From the NCBI GenBank assembly GCA_903904885.1, contig CAIVED010000027.1, forward strand, positions 1-64,000: DNA of 64,000 bases, read 5' to 3'. The notes beneath the pieces are model-generated. The model was given only the letters and a program-made list of their open reading frames with translations, made no database searches and was not told the origin of the DNA. Shown here one piece after another: positions 36,011 through 45,421 of this stretch. How positions within the stretch are numbered: position 1 is the stretch's first letter; every line of letters starts with the position of its first letter. The DNA comes from an uncultured archaeon. Lineage in GTDB: Archaea; Nanobdellota; Nanobdellia; Woesearchaeales; CAIVOO01. Position numbers and translations under genes: made by a program.

Positions 36011-36738
36011 TTCTTCCGTCCCTCCTTTCTATTTACTGTTTCTTTTTCTATTTTTCCGTCTTTCATGTAAATAATCCTCTTTGCATATTTCACAAGATTT
36101 AATTCATGGGTTATAAGCACTACGGTTTTGCCTTCCCTGTTCATCCTGCTAAGGAAGTCTATCACAAATTTCCCTGTTTCGCTGTCAAGGTTTCCCGTGG
36201 GCTCATCTGCCAGTATTATTTCAGGGTCGTTTGCCAGCGCCCTTGCGATAGCAACCCTCTGCTGCTGCCCGCCGCTCAGCTGTCCGGGCCTGTGACGCAT
36301 CCTGTTCCCCAGCCCAAGGGTGGTAAGCAGTTCCTGGGCCCTGCTTTTGGCAAGCCGCTCAGGAGCATCCACTATTTCCATTGGAAGCATGACATTTTCA
36401 ACTGCGCTTAATGTTGGAAGCAAATTAAATTGCTGGAATATGAAGCCCACGGTCTTGCCTCTCAAAAAAGCAAGCGAAGACTCGGACATTTCGGATATGT
36501 TCTTGTCCTTGAGATAAATTGCGCCCCACGATGGCTTGTCCAGCGCCCCAATCATGTTCACCATTGTTGATTTGCCGGAGCCTGACGGGCCTGTTATGGC
36601 TACAAAATCTCCCTGATTTATGTCCAGGTTTATTTCTTTTAGCACAACAAGAGGCTCTGCCTCGCCCATATCATATTTCTTCCATACATTTTTGAGGCTA
36701 AGCACTGGTTTTTGGTTCATTTTGATTTCATCTCCCAA
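36007..36738 (-). CDS. ABC transporter ATP-binding protein (LolD/MacB family)
   Basis: 243 residues with Walker [12 protein letters not shown]-loop [21 protein letters not shown], signature [15 protein letters not shown], Walker [17 protein letters not shown] and switch His in [11 protein letters not shown]. The whole pattern, including EPTGNLD, is typical of LolD/MacB ATPases. It powers the permease at 33681. Start overlaps the upstream gene by 11 nt. Confidence 0.95.
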   Translation of the reverse strand: MGDEIKMNQKPVLSLKNVWKKYDMGEAEPLVVLKEINLDINQGDFVAITGPSGSGKSTMVNMIGALDKPSWGAIYLKDKNISEMSESSLAFLRGKTVGFIFQQFNLLPTLSAVENVMLPMEIVDAPERLAKSRAQELLTTLGLGNRMRHRPGQLSGGQQQRVAIARALANDPEIILADEPTGNLDSETGKFVIDFLSRMNREGKTVVLITHELNLVKYAKRIIYMKDGKIEKETVNRKEGRKK

Positions 36739-37174
36739 AAAAAGGCCCGGGGCCTGCTCTTGGAGGCTCGGTGTGGGTTTGGTTTTCCATCCATCCGTAA
36801 AAATCAGTTTCTGAGCGCATAACTATGTCGCCTGAGTCCGCATCAACAAGATACAGATATCTCCTGGATGAGTCGTAGAGAGAAACCTGAATTATGTTTT
36901 TATTCTGCCCCTCTCTTGCAAATCCCCTTGCCATGTCAGATATCTGAATCTTGTAATCTGAAATATTTTCCCCGCTGATAGACAAATCTTTGGCAACAGC
37001 GCTTTTTGCCAACTCCACCTGGGAAGGGTTGGCAGCAATTCTATGGGGCTCTGAATGGTTCAGCCTGACCAGGCCAAATATGACTATTGCGCAAAAAACA
37101 GCTACAAATGCCAGGGCCACTCCTTTCCAGAACAGGTTTCCATGAGATTCTTTATTTCTTTTTTCTTTTGCCAT
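36728..37174 (-). CDS. Membrane-anchored PepSY-like protein, first gene of the MacB-type operon
   Basis: 148 residues: a basic tail, a membrane helix (GVALAFVAVFCAIVIFGLVRL) and an outside domain with SQVELAKSAVAKDLSISGENISDYKIQ and RRYLYLVDADSGDIV, a fold hint of PepSY-like domains (Y-L-V-D-A-x-[ST]-G-x-I). A Pro/Gly-rich end ([14 protein letters not shown]) follows. Co-transcribed with the ABC genes by overlap. It might inhibit or sense something for the exporter; not assigned to a named family. Confidence 0.65.
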   Translation of the reverse strand: MAKEKRNKESHGNLFWKGVALAFVAVFCAIVIFGLVRLNHSEPHRIAANPSQVELAKSAVAKDLSISGENISDYKIQISDMARGFAREGQNKNIIQVSLYDSSRRYLYLVDADSGDIVMRSETDFYGWMENQTHTEPPRAGPGPFFGR

Positions 37175-37197
37175 ATCAGCTTAATAATATGAAACAG

Positions 37198-37356
37198 CAT
37201 ATAAAAGTTTCTGTAACTGGTTTCATTTTTGTGAAACGTCAGAAATTGCTCTGAATAAAAGCTTCTTTGCTTGATGGAACTAAAAACCAGCAATTTCTGA
37301 GCGTGCTCAAGAACCACTTTACAAGCAAGTGGTTCTTGACACCAATGGAAACATTT
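37198..37356. promoter_or_regulatory. Divergent regulatory region with three inverted repeats
   Basis: Leftward TATA CTTTTATATG (reverse strand, about 37208-37199) serves the MacB-type operon; rightward ATTTAAAAT (about 37348-37356) serves the HTH gene at 37384. Between them: GTTTCA-GTGAAAC (37220-37237, beside the leftward box), AGAAATTGCT (37241-37250)/AGCAATTTCT (37289-37298), and a 13-bp stem, 7-nt loop hairpin at 37307-37339 (arms TCAAGAACCACTT and its complement). The first is well placed as an operator for the neighbouring HTH regulator. Confidence 0.55.
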
Positions 37357-37383
37357 AAAATCCAGCATTGAAAAACATGGAGC

Positions 37384-37872
37384 ATGAAGAGGTACAAGCT
37401 CGTAATCGCTGTGGTCCTGATGGCAAGTTCAATAGTGCTGCTTCTAAGCAAGCTATTCACACCCCAGCCAATACAGATAATCCTGGAAACCGGACAGGAG
37501 GTTACAACCCAAAATCCAAGCTATTATGGCCTTTCAGAAGTCCTGCTGCTTGTGGTTGCATCATTTGTCATAGGCGCCACGGCCATATACCTTTTTTACA
37601 ATTCAGAGCAGGTCGCAGTAATTGCATCCAATGGCCAGAAAATTGACAAAAGCAAATACAGGCATATCTCCAATATTCTAAAAAGCGATGAAAAAAAGAT
37701 ATTTGATGCCCTTGTGGATGAAAATGGCGAGATGCTCCAAAACAGGCTGGTTGTTAAAACGGGGCTTTCAAAGGTTTCTGTTACGAGAGCCCTGGCAAAA
37801 CTTGGAGAAAAAAGCATAGTAACCAGGGAAAGGCACGGGCTTACAAATAAAATACGAGTTAAACTAGAATAA
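37384..37872 (+). CDS. Membrane-anchored winged-helix regulator
   Basis: 162 residues: two membrane helices (LVIAVVLMASSIVLLLSKLF and LSEVLLLVVASFVIGATAIYLF) with a short outside loop, then a cytoplasmic wHTH (KSDEKKIFDALVDENGEMLQ to TGLSKVSVTRALAKLGEKSIVTRERHG). Such proteins are common next to archaeal ABC exporters and probably sense envelope state and control the divergent MacB-type operon. The regulatory target is inferred from divergence. Confidence 0.75.
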   Translation: MKRYKLVIAVVLMASSIVLLLSKLFTPQPIQIILETGQEVTTQNPSYYGLSEVLLLVVASFVIGATAIYLFYNSEQVAVIASNGQKIDKSKYRHISNILKSDEKKIFDALVDENGEMLQNRLVVKTGLSKVSVTRALAKLGEKSIVTRERHGLTNKIRVKLE

Positions 37873-37883
37873 GCCTATGAAAA

Positions 37884-39434
37884 TCATGACACCTTAGCTG
37901 CACTGAAGGTTATTGTCGCATTCTTTGCCCCTGCGCCAACATTGCTCGGGACAACAAGCCTTGAAGGAACCTTAAAATTATCTGCAGGGTTCATGTACTG
38001 AAGAAGAGGGCATAGGACATTCGGTGTCTCTGAAGAATTCGGAACCTCTGCATAGGTCGTGTTCAAATCAGAACAGGCCCCTGATTCGGCAGCAACACCC
38101 TTTATCCGGAAACTAGGGCTGGTTCCGCCAATAAACTGCCCCGCATTTTTGTTTGATGTGTAGTTTATGCTGATATTATCCGTGCCATCATTCTCGATGG
38201 TTATGAAACCCCTCTGGAAGTACCAGCTTCCGTTTATGGCTGCGCTCGAATTGAAATCTTCCTCAGCAACATCATACTCCCAGGTTTCATTGAGATAGAG
38301 TTGACTATACCCCGGGGTAATGTAATATCCATAGGAAATCAGCGTCTTGTTTATTGAGGTGTCAAAAGCGGCGTACGGGTACATGATATAATGCAGGGAA
38401 GACTTGTTGACCCAGCCCGTTCCGTTATATTCAAATACCTTGTTTGAAGCATAGGGTATGGCTGGCAAATAGCCGCCAACCAGAACTATTTTTTTCCTTA
38501 GGGAATCATAAACCATTGCCCCCAGGGATCTCTGTGCCGGAGGAGACTCCCCTGATAGCGAAGGGGTAACATTTGTCCAGGAGTTTCCATCATACTCCCA
38601 GGTTTCATTTAAATAGTTGCTGCCATAGTCCCCGAAGAAGACAGTTACATTCCTGCCGGCATCATAGGCCATAGCGGAATAAAGTGCCTGTGTAGGATGG
38701 GTTCCGCTTGTCCTGTTGGTCCAGGTATTTGCGCTTGCATTATACTCCCAGGTTTCAGAACCAGAGCACAGCACAGTAACATTTCTCTTGCTGTCAAAAG
38801 CCATGGGAGCATCGCCAGTGGGCAAAGGGCTGGTCGGTGGAAACAGCTGCTCCCAATCCCCTGATGAATTGAATTTCCAGGTCTCATTTAAATAGGTTCC
38901 ATTGGTCCCTCCAAAAAGTATTATTGCGCCTATGGACTTGTCATAGGCCATTGAATGGCCCTCAAAAGCATTTGGATGATGCGTGATGATTAAATTTGTC
39001 CACTGCCTGTTGCTGTAATTAAACTGCCATGTTTGGACGTTGAAATCCGGCGAAGGAAAGTCAGGCGCAGTAGTCTCTGTTCCGTACATTATGGACACTC
39101 CAAGCGTATCATCATATATAAAATTAACATGCCCATTATATGGCCTCTCTTCCGAGACATCAGTTAGATTTGTCACGTTGTGCAAATCCACATAACCAAG
39201 CTCGCTGTCAAGAATAGCCTCAGAGGCATTCGCATTAACCCTGCCGGCGCCGAAATTAACAGAGCCGGTCACAAGAACTGAAACCTCCTCGGTGAGATTG
39301 AAAGAAGTGCTTGAAGAGCCCGCAGATGAAAAACCAGCAATTTGCACCATCCTGGAAGGCGTAATTAACAAGGATGCCAGCATGACAATGATTAAAATTC
39401 CAATCAAAAGCGCCAGGGTTTTATTTTTCAGCAA
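37884..39434 (-). CDS. Exported kelch-like beta-propeller surface protein
   Basis: 516 residues. An N-terminal hydrophobic stretch (LALLIGILIIVMLASLLI) is a signal or anchor. Residues about 95-390 contain kelch-like blades: repeats of MAYD or MAFD, then a strand with FGG or an equivalent, then LNETWEYN(GN)SW, four to six times. The C-terminal 120 residues are a beta-sandwich-like domain with one paired cysteine motif. N-linked glycosylation sequons are dense. It is a surface protein of unknown ligand, in the same general class as the giant protein at 1-4264. Confidence 0.75.
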   Translation of the reverse strand: MLKNKTLALLIGILIIVMLASLLITPSRMVQIAGFSSAGSSSTSFNLTEEVSVLVTGSVNFGAGRVNANASEAILDSELGYVDLHNVTNLTDVSEERPYNGHVNFIYDDTLGVSIMYGTETTAPDFPSPDFNVQTWQFNYSNRQWTNLIITHHPNAFEGHSMAYDKSIGAIILFGGTNGTYLNETWKFNSSGDWEQLFPPTSPLPTGDAPMAFDSKRNVTVLCSGSETWEYNASANTWTNRTSGTHPTQALYSAMAYDAGRNVTVFFGDYGSNYLNETWEYDGNSWTNVTPSLSGESPPAQRSLGAMVYDSLRKKIVLVGGYLPAIPYASNKVFEYNGTGWVNKSSLHYIMYPYAAFDTSINKTLISYGYYITPGYSQLYLNETWEYDVAEEDFNSSAAINGSWYFQRGFITIENDGTDNISINYTSNKNAGQFIGGTSPSFRIKGVAAESGACSDLNTTYAEVPNSSETPNVLCPLLQYMNPADNFKVPSRLVVPSNVGAGAKNATITFSAAKVS

Positions 39435-39476
39435 AGACTATCACCATGCCTGGTTTTGGCTTGGTAGTTTATAAAA

Positions 39477-40268
39477 TTATCCTTTGCCCGCATGCTTTTT
39501 GCGCCTGTAAAAAAGAAGCGATGCAGCAATTATCACAGCCAAAACAGCAAGCGGCAGCAGCCACCCATTGTCAAATGCCCCGCCTATGAAAAACGCAAGC
39601 CCTGCCGGCGAGAACTTGGAATATGCGCAGCATGGCATCTGGATTCCGGCAAGCTCGTCCTTTGTGAAATGGCTGTAAAACGCCCCGCAGTATCTCAGCT
39701 GGAAAGAAACAGGGCAATTGACAGCCCCGCCATTAAAAACATAGTTTGAGGGAAAAATGTAATAGTCACTGTTCCTTTTTTCTGTCAGGAACTTTTTCGG
39801 GTCTGAGCGGAACTCGAGGAGGGAGTTATATGAATTGAATTTCACAATTATGTTGTTCTGGTTCGGTTCTGCGCAGTATTTTTCAGTTATCAGCGGCTGT
39901 CCCTTGTATTTCAGCAGTTCATAGTAGTATGCATTATTGCTGCCGGCTTCAACAACTATGCAGAAAGCCGCGCCGTCGCCAAGTGAAGCAAATGATTTGT
40001 CTTCCACCAGGCTTTGTATCACCGCTCCAACCTCCTCGCTCGAGGCAGCAGGAATCTCTGCTTCAACAGGAGTTTCAGCAGGGGTTTCGGCAGAAATGGG
40101 AACTGGCTCCTCTGCCGCAGTCTCCTCAACAAAAGTGTTGTTGCCTGCGGAAATAACATCATAGGACTGAAGCCCGGTAATAGCGGGATAAGAATATTTA
40201 TTGTAAATGAAAGAGACTGCCATTAGCGCGGTCAGAAGAAACAACAAAACAACCAGCGCCCCTTTCAT
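39477..40268 (-). CDS. Membrane protein with exposed Cys-containing domain
   Basis: 263 residues: N-terminal helix (ALVVLLFLLTALMAVSFIYN), an Ala/Glu/Pro-rich linker (VPISAETPAETPVEAEIPAAS), an extracytoplasmic domain with YYFELL-like strands and four cysteines (FCIVVEAG, YCAEPNQ, NCPVSFQLRYC, PCCAYS), then a second helix (LLPLAVLAVIIAASLLFY) and basic tail. It precedes DNA ligase in sequence, 4 nt away, but is downstream in transcription. No named family. Confidence 0.7.
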   Translation of the reverse strand: MKGALVVLLFLLTALMAVSFIYNKYSYPAITGLQSYDVISAGNNTFVEETAAEEPVPISAETPAETPVEAEIPAASSEEVGAVIQSLVEDKSFASLGDGAAFCIVVEAGSNNAYYYELLKYKGQPLITEKYCAEPNQNNIIVKFNSYNSLLEFRSDPKKFLTEKRNSDYYIFPSNYVFNGGAVNCPVSFQLRYCGAFYSHFTKDELAGIQMPCCAYSKFSPAGLAFFIGGAFDNGWLLPLAVLAVIIAASLLFYRRKKHAGKG

Positions 40269-40271
40269 TCC

Positions 40272-42038
40272 CTACCTCTTTTTCTGCTCATTGAAATATT
40301 CCTCAACCATCTGCAATGTGCTAACCTCTTCCGGCGAGCGATCGTCCCTCAGCCGCCTGACCCTCGGGAACCTAAGCGCGTAGCCTGAATTGTATGTGGG
40401 TGATTTCTGTATTTCCTCATAGGTCACCTCAACAACAATCTCCGGCTTTATTTTCACTTCCTTGCCTTTCTCAGAGATTACATGCTTTTTAAGCATTTGC
40501 GTCAATTGCTCAAATGAAACGCCCTCCTCCTCTTTTTCTTTTATCCCTGTTCCAACCTTGCCGACTTCCATGTATTCCCCGGAATCCTCATCAAGGCAGG
40601 CAAGAGTGAAGCTTGAAAGCCAGCCGGCCCTTTTCCCTGAGCCCCATTCCCCTCCGACAATGACCAAATCCAGTTCTTTCATTGTGGGCTTTAGCTTTAT
40701 CATGAATCCAACTCTTGAGCCGGGCTTGTAGGGTGCTTTCAGGTTTTTCATCATGACACCTTCATTGCCAGCATTCAAAGACTGCCGGTAGAATTTCTCT
40801 GCATCGGTTTTGCTTTCAGTTATGATTTGCTCTGCCAAAACAATGGCCCATTTTTTCGGCTTTACGATTTTCTCAATCAGCTTCCTTCTTTCCTCAAAAG
40901 GGGTTTTAATTGTGGTTTTGTTATTGTAATAAAGAATGTCAAAAACATTAAGCTCAACAGGAAACTCTTTTGCCGTCTTTTCGATGTCATATTTTCTTTT
41001 TATTCTCTGGGAAACATCCTGGAACGGCCGGTATTTTTTTGTTTTCGGGTTGTAGCCAACAGCCTCGGAATCAAGAATGAATGATGCATTCTGGGTGTTT
41101 TCTTTTATTGCCTCGACAACATCAGGGAACTGGTGCGTGACATTTTCCAGCCTTCTTGTGTAAAGCATTATTTTGTCCCTATTCCTGTGAACCTGGATTC
41201 TGAAACCGTCATATTTGTATTCTATTGCTGCAGGTGTTTCGACACGCTCAAAACCCTCATTGAAATCCGCAACTTTCTGGGCGAGCATAACCTTGACAGG
41301 CCTCCCCACCTCAAACTCGATTTCAGCCAGTCCCTTTTCTCCTGATTTTTTCGCCGCCTTTGCAACAATGGAGAAATCATTGGCAACATCATAGGCATTC
41401 TGCACAATCTCCAGAAAATGATTGTACCTGTCCCGGTTTTTCTCAGGAAATGCCACATTGTTCAGCTTTTTGTCATAGTCCAGCCCGATTTCCTTTCCAA
41501 AAACAGACCACACAATTGCATCCCTTATCGTTCCCTCGCCAAGGCCAACCCTCAAATCCTCAAGAACAGTCCTTATTATGTACCTTGCCTCATTTGGCTT
41601 TGCGCTTGTCAGCAATTCGGCAACAAGCTTGACTTTCACGTCAACACTGCCCAGGCCCTCGATTGTTGCAAGCTTCCTGATATTTTCAAAAACCTTTGAG
41701 ACGGTCAATTCAGATGAGAATAAAGTTCTTTGGTGCTTTTTTCCAATGAGATCCTCTGCTGTTGCGCCCAAATCCCCTGTTTTCTTCAGGCTCTTTTCTA
41801 TCAAATCTTTCGAGAGGCCTGTTGCGGTTTCAAGGGCCTTAAGCACCATCTTGGAAGCAAAACCGATTTTTCTCTCATCCCAGGGAGGAAAAACCTTCCC
41901 CCCGGCAAGAAGAACAACCTTGTCAATGTCGTCCGCAGGGACCTCCTTCAGAAACTCGGATAAAATATGTGTTTTTTCCAAACGCTTTGTCGTATTGTCC
42001 AGCTGTTCATACAGCTCTGCCAGTTTGGAGTATTTCAT
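40272..42038 (-). CDS. lig: ATP-dependent DNA ligase (archaeal type)
   Basis: 588 residues. The nucleotidyltransferase motif I is [13 protein letters not shown] with Lys near residue 253; [44 protein letters not shown] are motifs III-V. The N-terminal helical DNA-binding domain ([22 protein letters not shown]) and the C-terminal OB domain with [34 protein letters not shown] complete the archaeal ligase. It seals nicks in replication and repair. Confidence 0.95.
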   Translation of the reverse strand: [588 protein letters not shown]

Positions 42039-42071
42039 TGGCTTAAAAAAGGAGTTTTCGTTTAAAAAGGT

Positions 42072-44231
42072 TTATTTTTTGCGTGAGGATTTTGAAAGTT
42101 TGACATCCCGCTTGGCGTCCTTGAGCATTTTTTTTATTGCAGCAATATGCGAAAGTGAATGCAAGTCAGTGCTTACTATATCCTTCAAGGTAGCTTCATT
42201 TTTCGCGTACCTTTCCAGTGTTTGCTTGAGACTTACTAAGAAATATTTGAATTGCTCTGCCTGAGTGGCATAGATTTTTCTCCGTCTAAATGACACGTCC
42301 TCAGATTCAGGCTCATCAGCAAATAAACCCGGCTGGCTGGTATTTGCCCCAAGACGGTCTATAAACGCGCTTATATCCTGCCTTATTTCACTTTGTGTTG
42401 TTTTGCCTCTGATAACCGCATCATATGCTATCTCCAGCTGTTCGTCAAAAGTAAGTTTCCTTCTCTCAACTCCTCCTCTTCCTTCAACCGGGACAGTTAA
42501 ATTTTCATTTGCAAACAGCATGGCCGCAGAATAGCTAAGAAGGCCTTCCCCGACTAAAGTTTTTACCTCTGGTGCAACCAGTTTAGCAAAACTTAAAACA
42601 TCCAGACCGGTCCTTCTGCTGATTTTGAGCATTTTAACAACATCATTCAGTCCTTCTGCTCCGGCAAGTTCATAAACTTCAATCAAAGCATTTCCCCTCT
42701 CTTCTGCAGTAAATGGTTCCTGGGTATTTTCATCATTCTGCAGCCAGGACCTTAATTCCCTGCTGAGATTTTGGATTTCGATTACCCGCACGGTATCCAC
42801 TCCTGCGTGCTTGCAGGCCTCATATCTTCTGTGACCACAAATAAGTTTGTATTCCTTTCGTCCTATTTTTTCTACCAGGAGCGCATTGAACAGTCCGGCC
42901 ATCTTAATAGATTCACCCAAAGATTCTACTTCATTATCCGCAACAGGGCCTCTTGGATTTTCAGGGTCAGGGGTAATGTATTCCAATTTCACAACTTTAA
43001 TTTTTCTGGTTGCTTTTCTTTGAACAGTCGGCCGATCTCTTGACTCAATTTCTCTCAGTTTTTTAGCAATGGTCACATGGCATATTGAACCACCATTGGC
43101 TGCAGTTCCATTAGTGAGCGCGTCCAGGTACTCTGTATGCTTCGCAACGGCAGTTTCAAGCATACTGAGGCTTTTTAGGCAGGAGTCTACTTTTTCCTCA
43201 AGCGAACCCTGCACATTTGCCTTGTAATCATCATCAATCCTGCTGAGTTTCCAGGTTCTGGAAATATAATCTCTTGCCATTCCCAGACTCTCCCTGACCT
43301 CGAGAATGTTTTGTTTTCTGCAGGCTGCTCTGCGCTCTGCCTGGCTTTGCCTGTTAATCTGCGCCAGGTCTGTTTCGTCTTCAACCTCAGGAATATTCTC
43401 CAAATCCCGCCTCCTTTTTTGCTGGGCAATTATGCGCTTTGCCATAGCGGATAATTCCTTTGGAACAGACGCCTGGCGTGAGGCCTTCAAAATATCCCTA
43501 TAAATTATTTCTTTAAATTTTTCAAAAGGGGTATTTGCATATTTCAGGGCAAGCTCATGCTGTTCTGTCTTGCCTGGAATCCAGGATAACAAAACTGCCC
43601 TTTCATAGCTCAGACCTTCCTCTGCAACTATTTTCTTTACTCTATATGCACAGTTATACACATATCTGTATGCGTCCCGGATAGCTCTTTCAGGCACACT
43701 GGCATATTTGCTGAATTCTTTTACAGTAAAAGGCGGCTTGCTCTGGTATTCTCTTGCCTTATTTTCATCGTTCATCAGTCTTACAATTTCCTCTGCCCTC
43801 CTGAAAGGAGGCGGAGCAACCTGGCTGTCCTCCTGGATTTGGATTATCCTCCTCTCAAGAATTGGCAAAGGTATTTTGGAATTCCTGACATCTATTTCTA
43901 TGTCTGCAAATCCTGCTTCCTTTGCTGCAAGAAGTCTTCTATGGCCATAAATCAGAAAAAGAATATCATCATCATCTGAAACACCTTTAAGAACAGTATT
44001 TTTATCCTCTTCCTTGACGTCATGCCTCCCGAGAATATATTCCCGGTATACCCTGCCTTTAACCCATTCAGCCAGGGGGTATGATATCTGCCCGTGACTC
44101 GCCATGGATTTAGAAAGCTGCGTTAATTTGTCCTCTTTAACCGTTTTTCTCGGCTGGCCAAGGTCAGGCTTAACAGTCTCTAAAGACGCGACAAATCTCG
44201 TTGAAGTTAAATCAATTCTGGCAACATCCAT
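42072..44231 (-). CDS. Tandem ParB-like domain protein
   Basis: 719 residues. Two ParB/Srx-like units: the first has LSKSMASHGQISYPL and IYGHRRLLAAKEAGF with RIIQIQEDSQVAPP, followed by an HTH-like VKEFSKYASVPERAIRD (residues about 20-190). The second has LGESIKMAGLFNALLV, ICGHRRYEACKHAGV and WLQNDENTQEPFTAEERGNAL then LKISRRTGLDVL (about 420-580). ParB uses GHRR for CTP binding in sliding clamps. A 200-residue helical link separates them. No ParA gene is adjacent, and no parS candidate was identified. Likely DNA-binding; role unknown. Confidence 0.8.
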   Translation of the reverse strand: MDVARIDLTSTRFVASLETVKPDLGQPRKTVKEDKLTQLSKSMASHGQISYPLAEWVKGRVYREYILGRHDVKEEDKNTVLKGVSDDDDILFLIYGHRRLLAAKEAGFADIEIDVRNSKIPLPILERRIIQIQEDSQVAPPPFRRAEEIVRLMNDENKAREYQSKPPFTVKEFSKYASVPERAIRDAYRYVYNCAYRVKKIVAEEGLSYERAVLLSWIPGKTEQHELALKYANTPFEKFKEIIYRDILKASRQASVPKELSAMAKRIIAQQKRRRDLENIPEVEDETDLAQINRQSQAERRAACRKQNILEVRESLGMARDYISRTWKLSRIDDDYKANVQGSLEEKVDSCLKSLSMLETAVAKHTEYLDALTNGTAANGGSICHVTIAKKLREIESRDRPTVQRKATRKIKVVKLEYITPDPENPRGPVADNEVESLGESIKMAGLFNALLVEKIGRKEYKLICGHRRYEACKHAGVDTVRVIEIQNLSRELRSWLQNDENTQEPFTAEERGNALIEVYELAGAEGLNDVVKMLKISRRTGLDVLSFAKLVAPEVKTLVGEGLLSYSAAMLFANENLTVPVEGRGGVERRKLTFDEQLEIAYDAVIRGKTTQSEIRQDISAFIDRLGANTSQPGLFADEPESEDVSFRRRKIYATQAEQFKYFLVSLKQTLERYAKNEATLKDIVSTDLHSLSHIAAIKKMLKDAKRDVKLSKSSRKK

Positions 44232-44333
44232 CCAACATCCCCCAATAGTAGCAAACTAGATTGAAGCAGTTTATAACGATTATTGTTCTTTAAAATAGAT
44301 AATTTTAAATAGAGATTTTTGTTTAAAAACCAA

Positions 44334-45005
44334 ATGGATGTCGAAGAATGCATCAAAACGAGGAGGGCCATAAGGAAGTTTCTTGATATTGATTTGCCAA
44401 AAGACAAGATTGTTGCAATTCTTGAGGCGGGGAGGATGGCACCGACTGCAGGCAATCTCCAGAATCATGAAGTAATTGTTGTTACAGACAAGGCATTGAG
44501 AAGGGCGGTTGCAGAGGCGTGCCTGCAGCAGTACTGGATTGCCCATGCGCCTGTTATCCTGGTTGTTGTCGCAGAGCACGAGGTGCAGAAAATGCACTAC
44601 GGAAAAAGAGGGGAAACGTATTCAATACAAAGCGCCGCAAACGTGGCAATGAACATGATTCTGCAGGCCCATGCGCTCGGCGTTTCCAGCTGCTGGGTGG
44701 GCGCATTTGACGAGGAAATGATGAGGCGTTCGCTTGGAATCCCCGGAAAGGTAACTCCCCTGACAGTGATTCCGCTAGGATATGCGGATGAACAGGTTCC
44801 AATTCCGCCGAGAAAATCCTTCTATTCAACAATCTGGCTTGAGCAGTACGGCAACCAGATAAGGGATGTAAATCTTGCGCTGGGGGAATACGGCGCATTC
44901 CTGCAGGGAAAAATAAATAAGGCAAAGGCAGGGACAGAAGAGCAGGTCAGCAGGATTGTGAGGCATCTGGCCAAGATAATTCCCAAGAAGAAGCCTAAGA
45001 AGTAA
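44334..45005 (+). CDS. Nitroreductase family FMN protein
   Basis: From ATG 44334 (223 residues) the protein starts DVEECIKTRRAIRKF, with the FMN-binding RR pattern, then GRMAPTAGNLQNHEV, and DFGAVV-like SIQSAANVAMNMILQAHALGVSSCWVG, all of the nitroreductase family. The C-terminal 50 residues are an extra basic helix. The start at 44334 is leaderless to the TATA-like TTTTAAATAGAG around 44303; the ATG at 44319 lies before the predicted transcription start. It reduces nitro or quinone compounds, or serves a specific pathway, with NAD(P)H. Confidence 0.85.
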   Translation: MDVEECIKTRRAIRKFLDIDLPKDKIVAILEAGRMAPTAGNLQNHEVIVVTDKALRRAVAEACLQQYWIAHAPVILVVVAEHEVQKMHYGKRGETYSIQSAANVAMNMILQAHALGVSSCWVGAFDEEMMRRSLGIPGKVTPLTVIPLGYADEQVPIPPRKSFYSTIWLEQYGNQIRDVNLALGEYGAFLQGKINKAKAGTEEQVSRIVRHLAKIIPKKKPKK

Positions 45006-45021
45006 CATCTCTCCTGAAACA

Positions 45022-45306
45022 AAATTCCGTTTTCTGGTTCTTGCATTACCCTCCAGGTTTATTCTGCTTCTTTTGCTCGAGTGCCATGCAAGAATAAAAC
45101 GCAAGAAAATGCTACGCATTTTCTGCGCGCAGAAAATCCCTCTGGGATTTTCTTGCGTATTAACTGCCGAAGGCAGTTTAAATGCAGGCCTGGCAATCCA
45201 GAACAACAGCAAAAGCAAGAAGCTAGTTTAAGCGCAAGAGAAGCATAGCTTCTCTGCGCGCAGAAAATGCCATAGCATTTTCTTGCGGCCTGCCCAGCAA
45301 ACGGGA
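45022..45306 (-). repeat. Structured intergenic repeat, copy B (long form)
   Basis: Inverted relative to copies A and C. On the reverse strand it runs from TTTGCTGGGCAGG through CTTCTTGCTTTTGCTG, an apical hairpin AACTGCC-TTC-GGCAGTT, TTCTTGCATGGCACTCGAGC, to AATGCAAGAACCAGAAAACGG. It carries two double-hairpin modules of the form GCAAGAAAAT-stem-CTGCGCGCAG-stem-CTTGCG: one shared almost base for base with copy C over about 80 nt, and one unique between the apical hairpin and the right end. No ORF. Confidence 0.75.
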
Positions 45307-45348
45307 TTTTTATAGCGGAAAATCATGTAAAGAAAAAAAAAGAATTCT

Positions 45349-45366
45349 CCATGCCCCGGAGGGCAT
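45349..45366 (-). terminator. Hairpin followed by T-run behind ftsZ
   Basis: CATGCCC-CGGA-GGGCATG is a 7-bp hairpin. On the reverse strand it is followed by GAGAATTC and a run of nine T residues interrupted by no purine (about 45342-45333), a plausible transcription end for a long ftsZ 3' region that includes the cloverleaf at 45422-45520. Confidence 0.5.
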
Positions 45367-45421
45367 GAAGACCCTTACTGCCTTCATCTCTTAATTTGTT
45401 GGGGGTGGTTAAAAAACGAAG

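Noticed and set aside
37307-37339. Hairpin as a fifth copy of the intergenic repeat family
   Set aside because: Only the CAAGAACC piece is shared; none of the other family blocks is present, and 13-bp perfect arms fit a local regulatory hairpin better.
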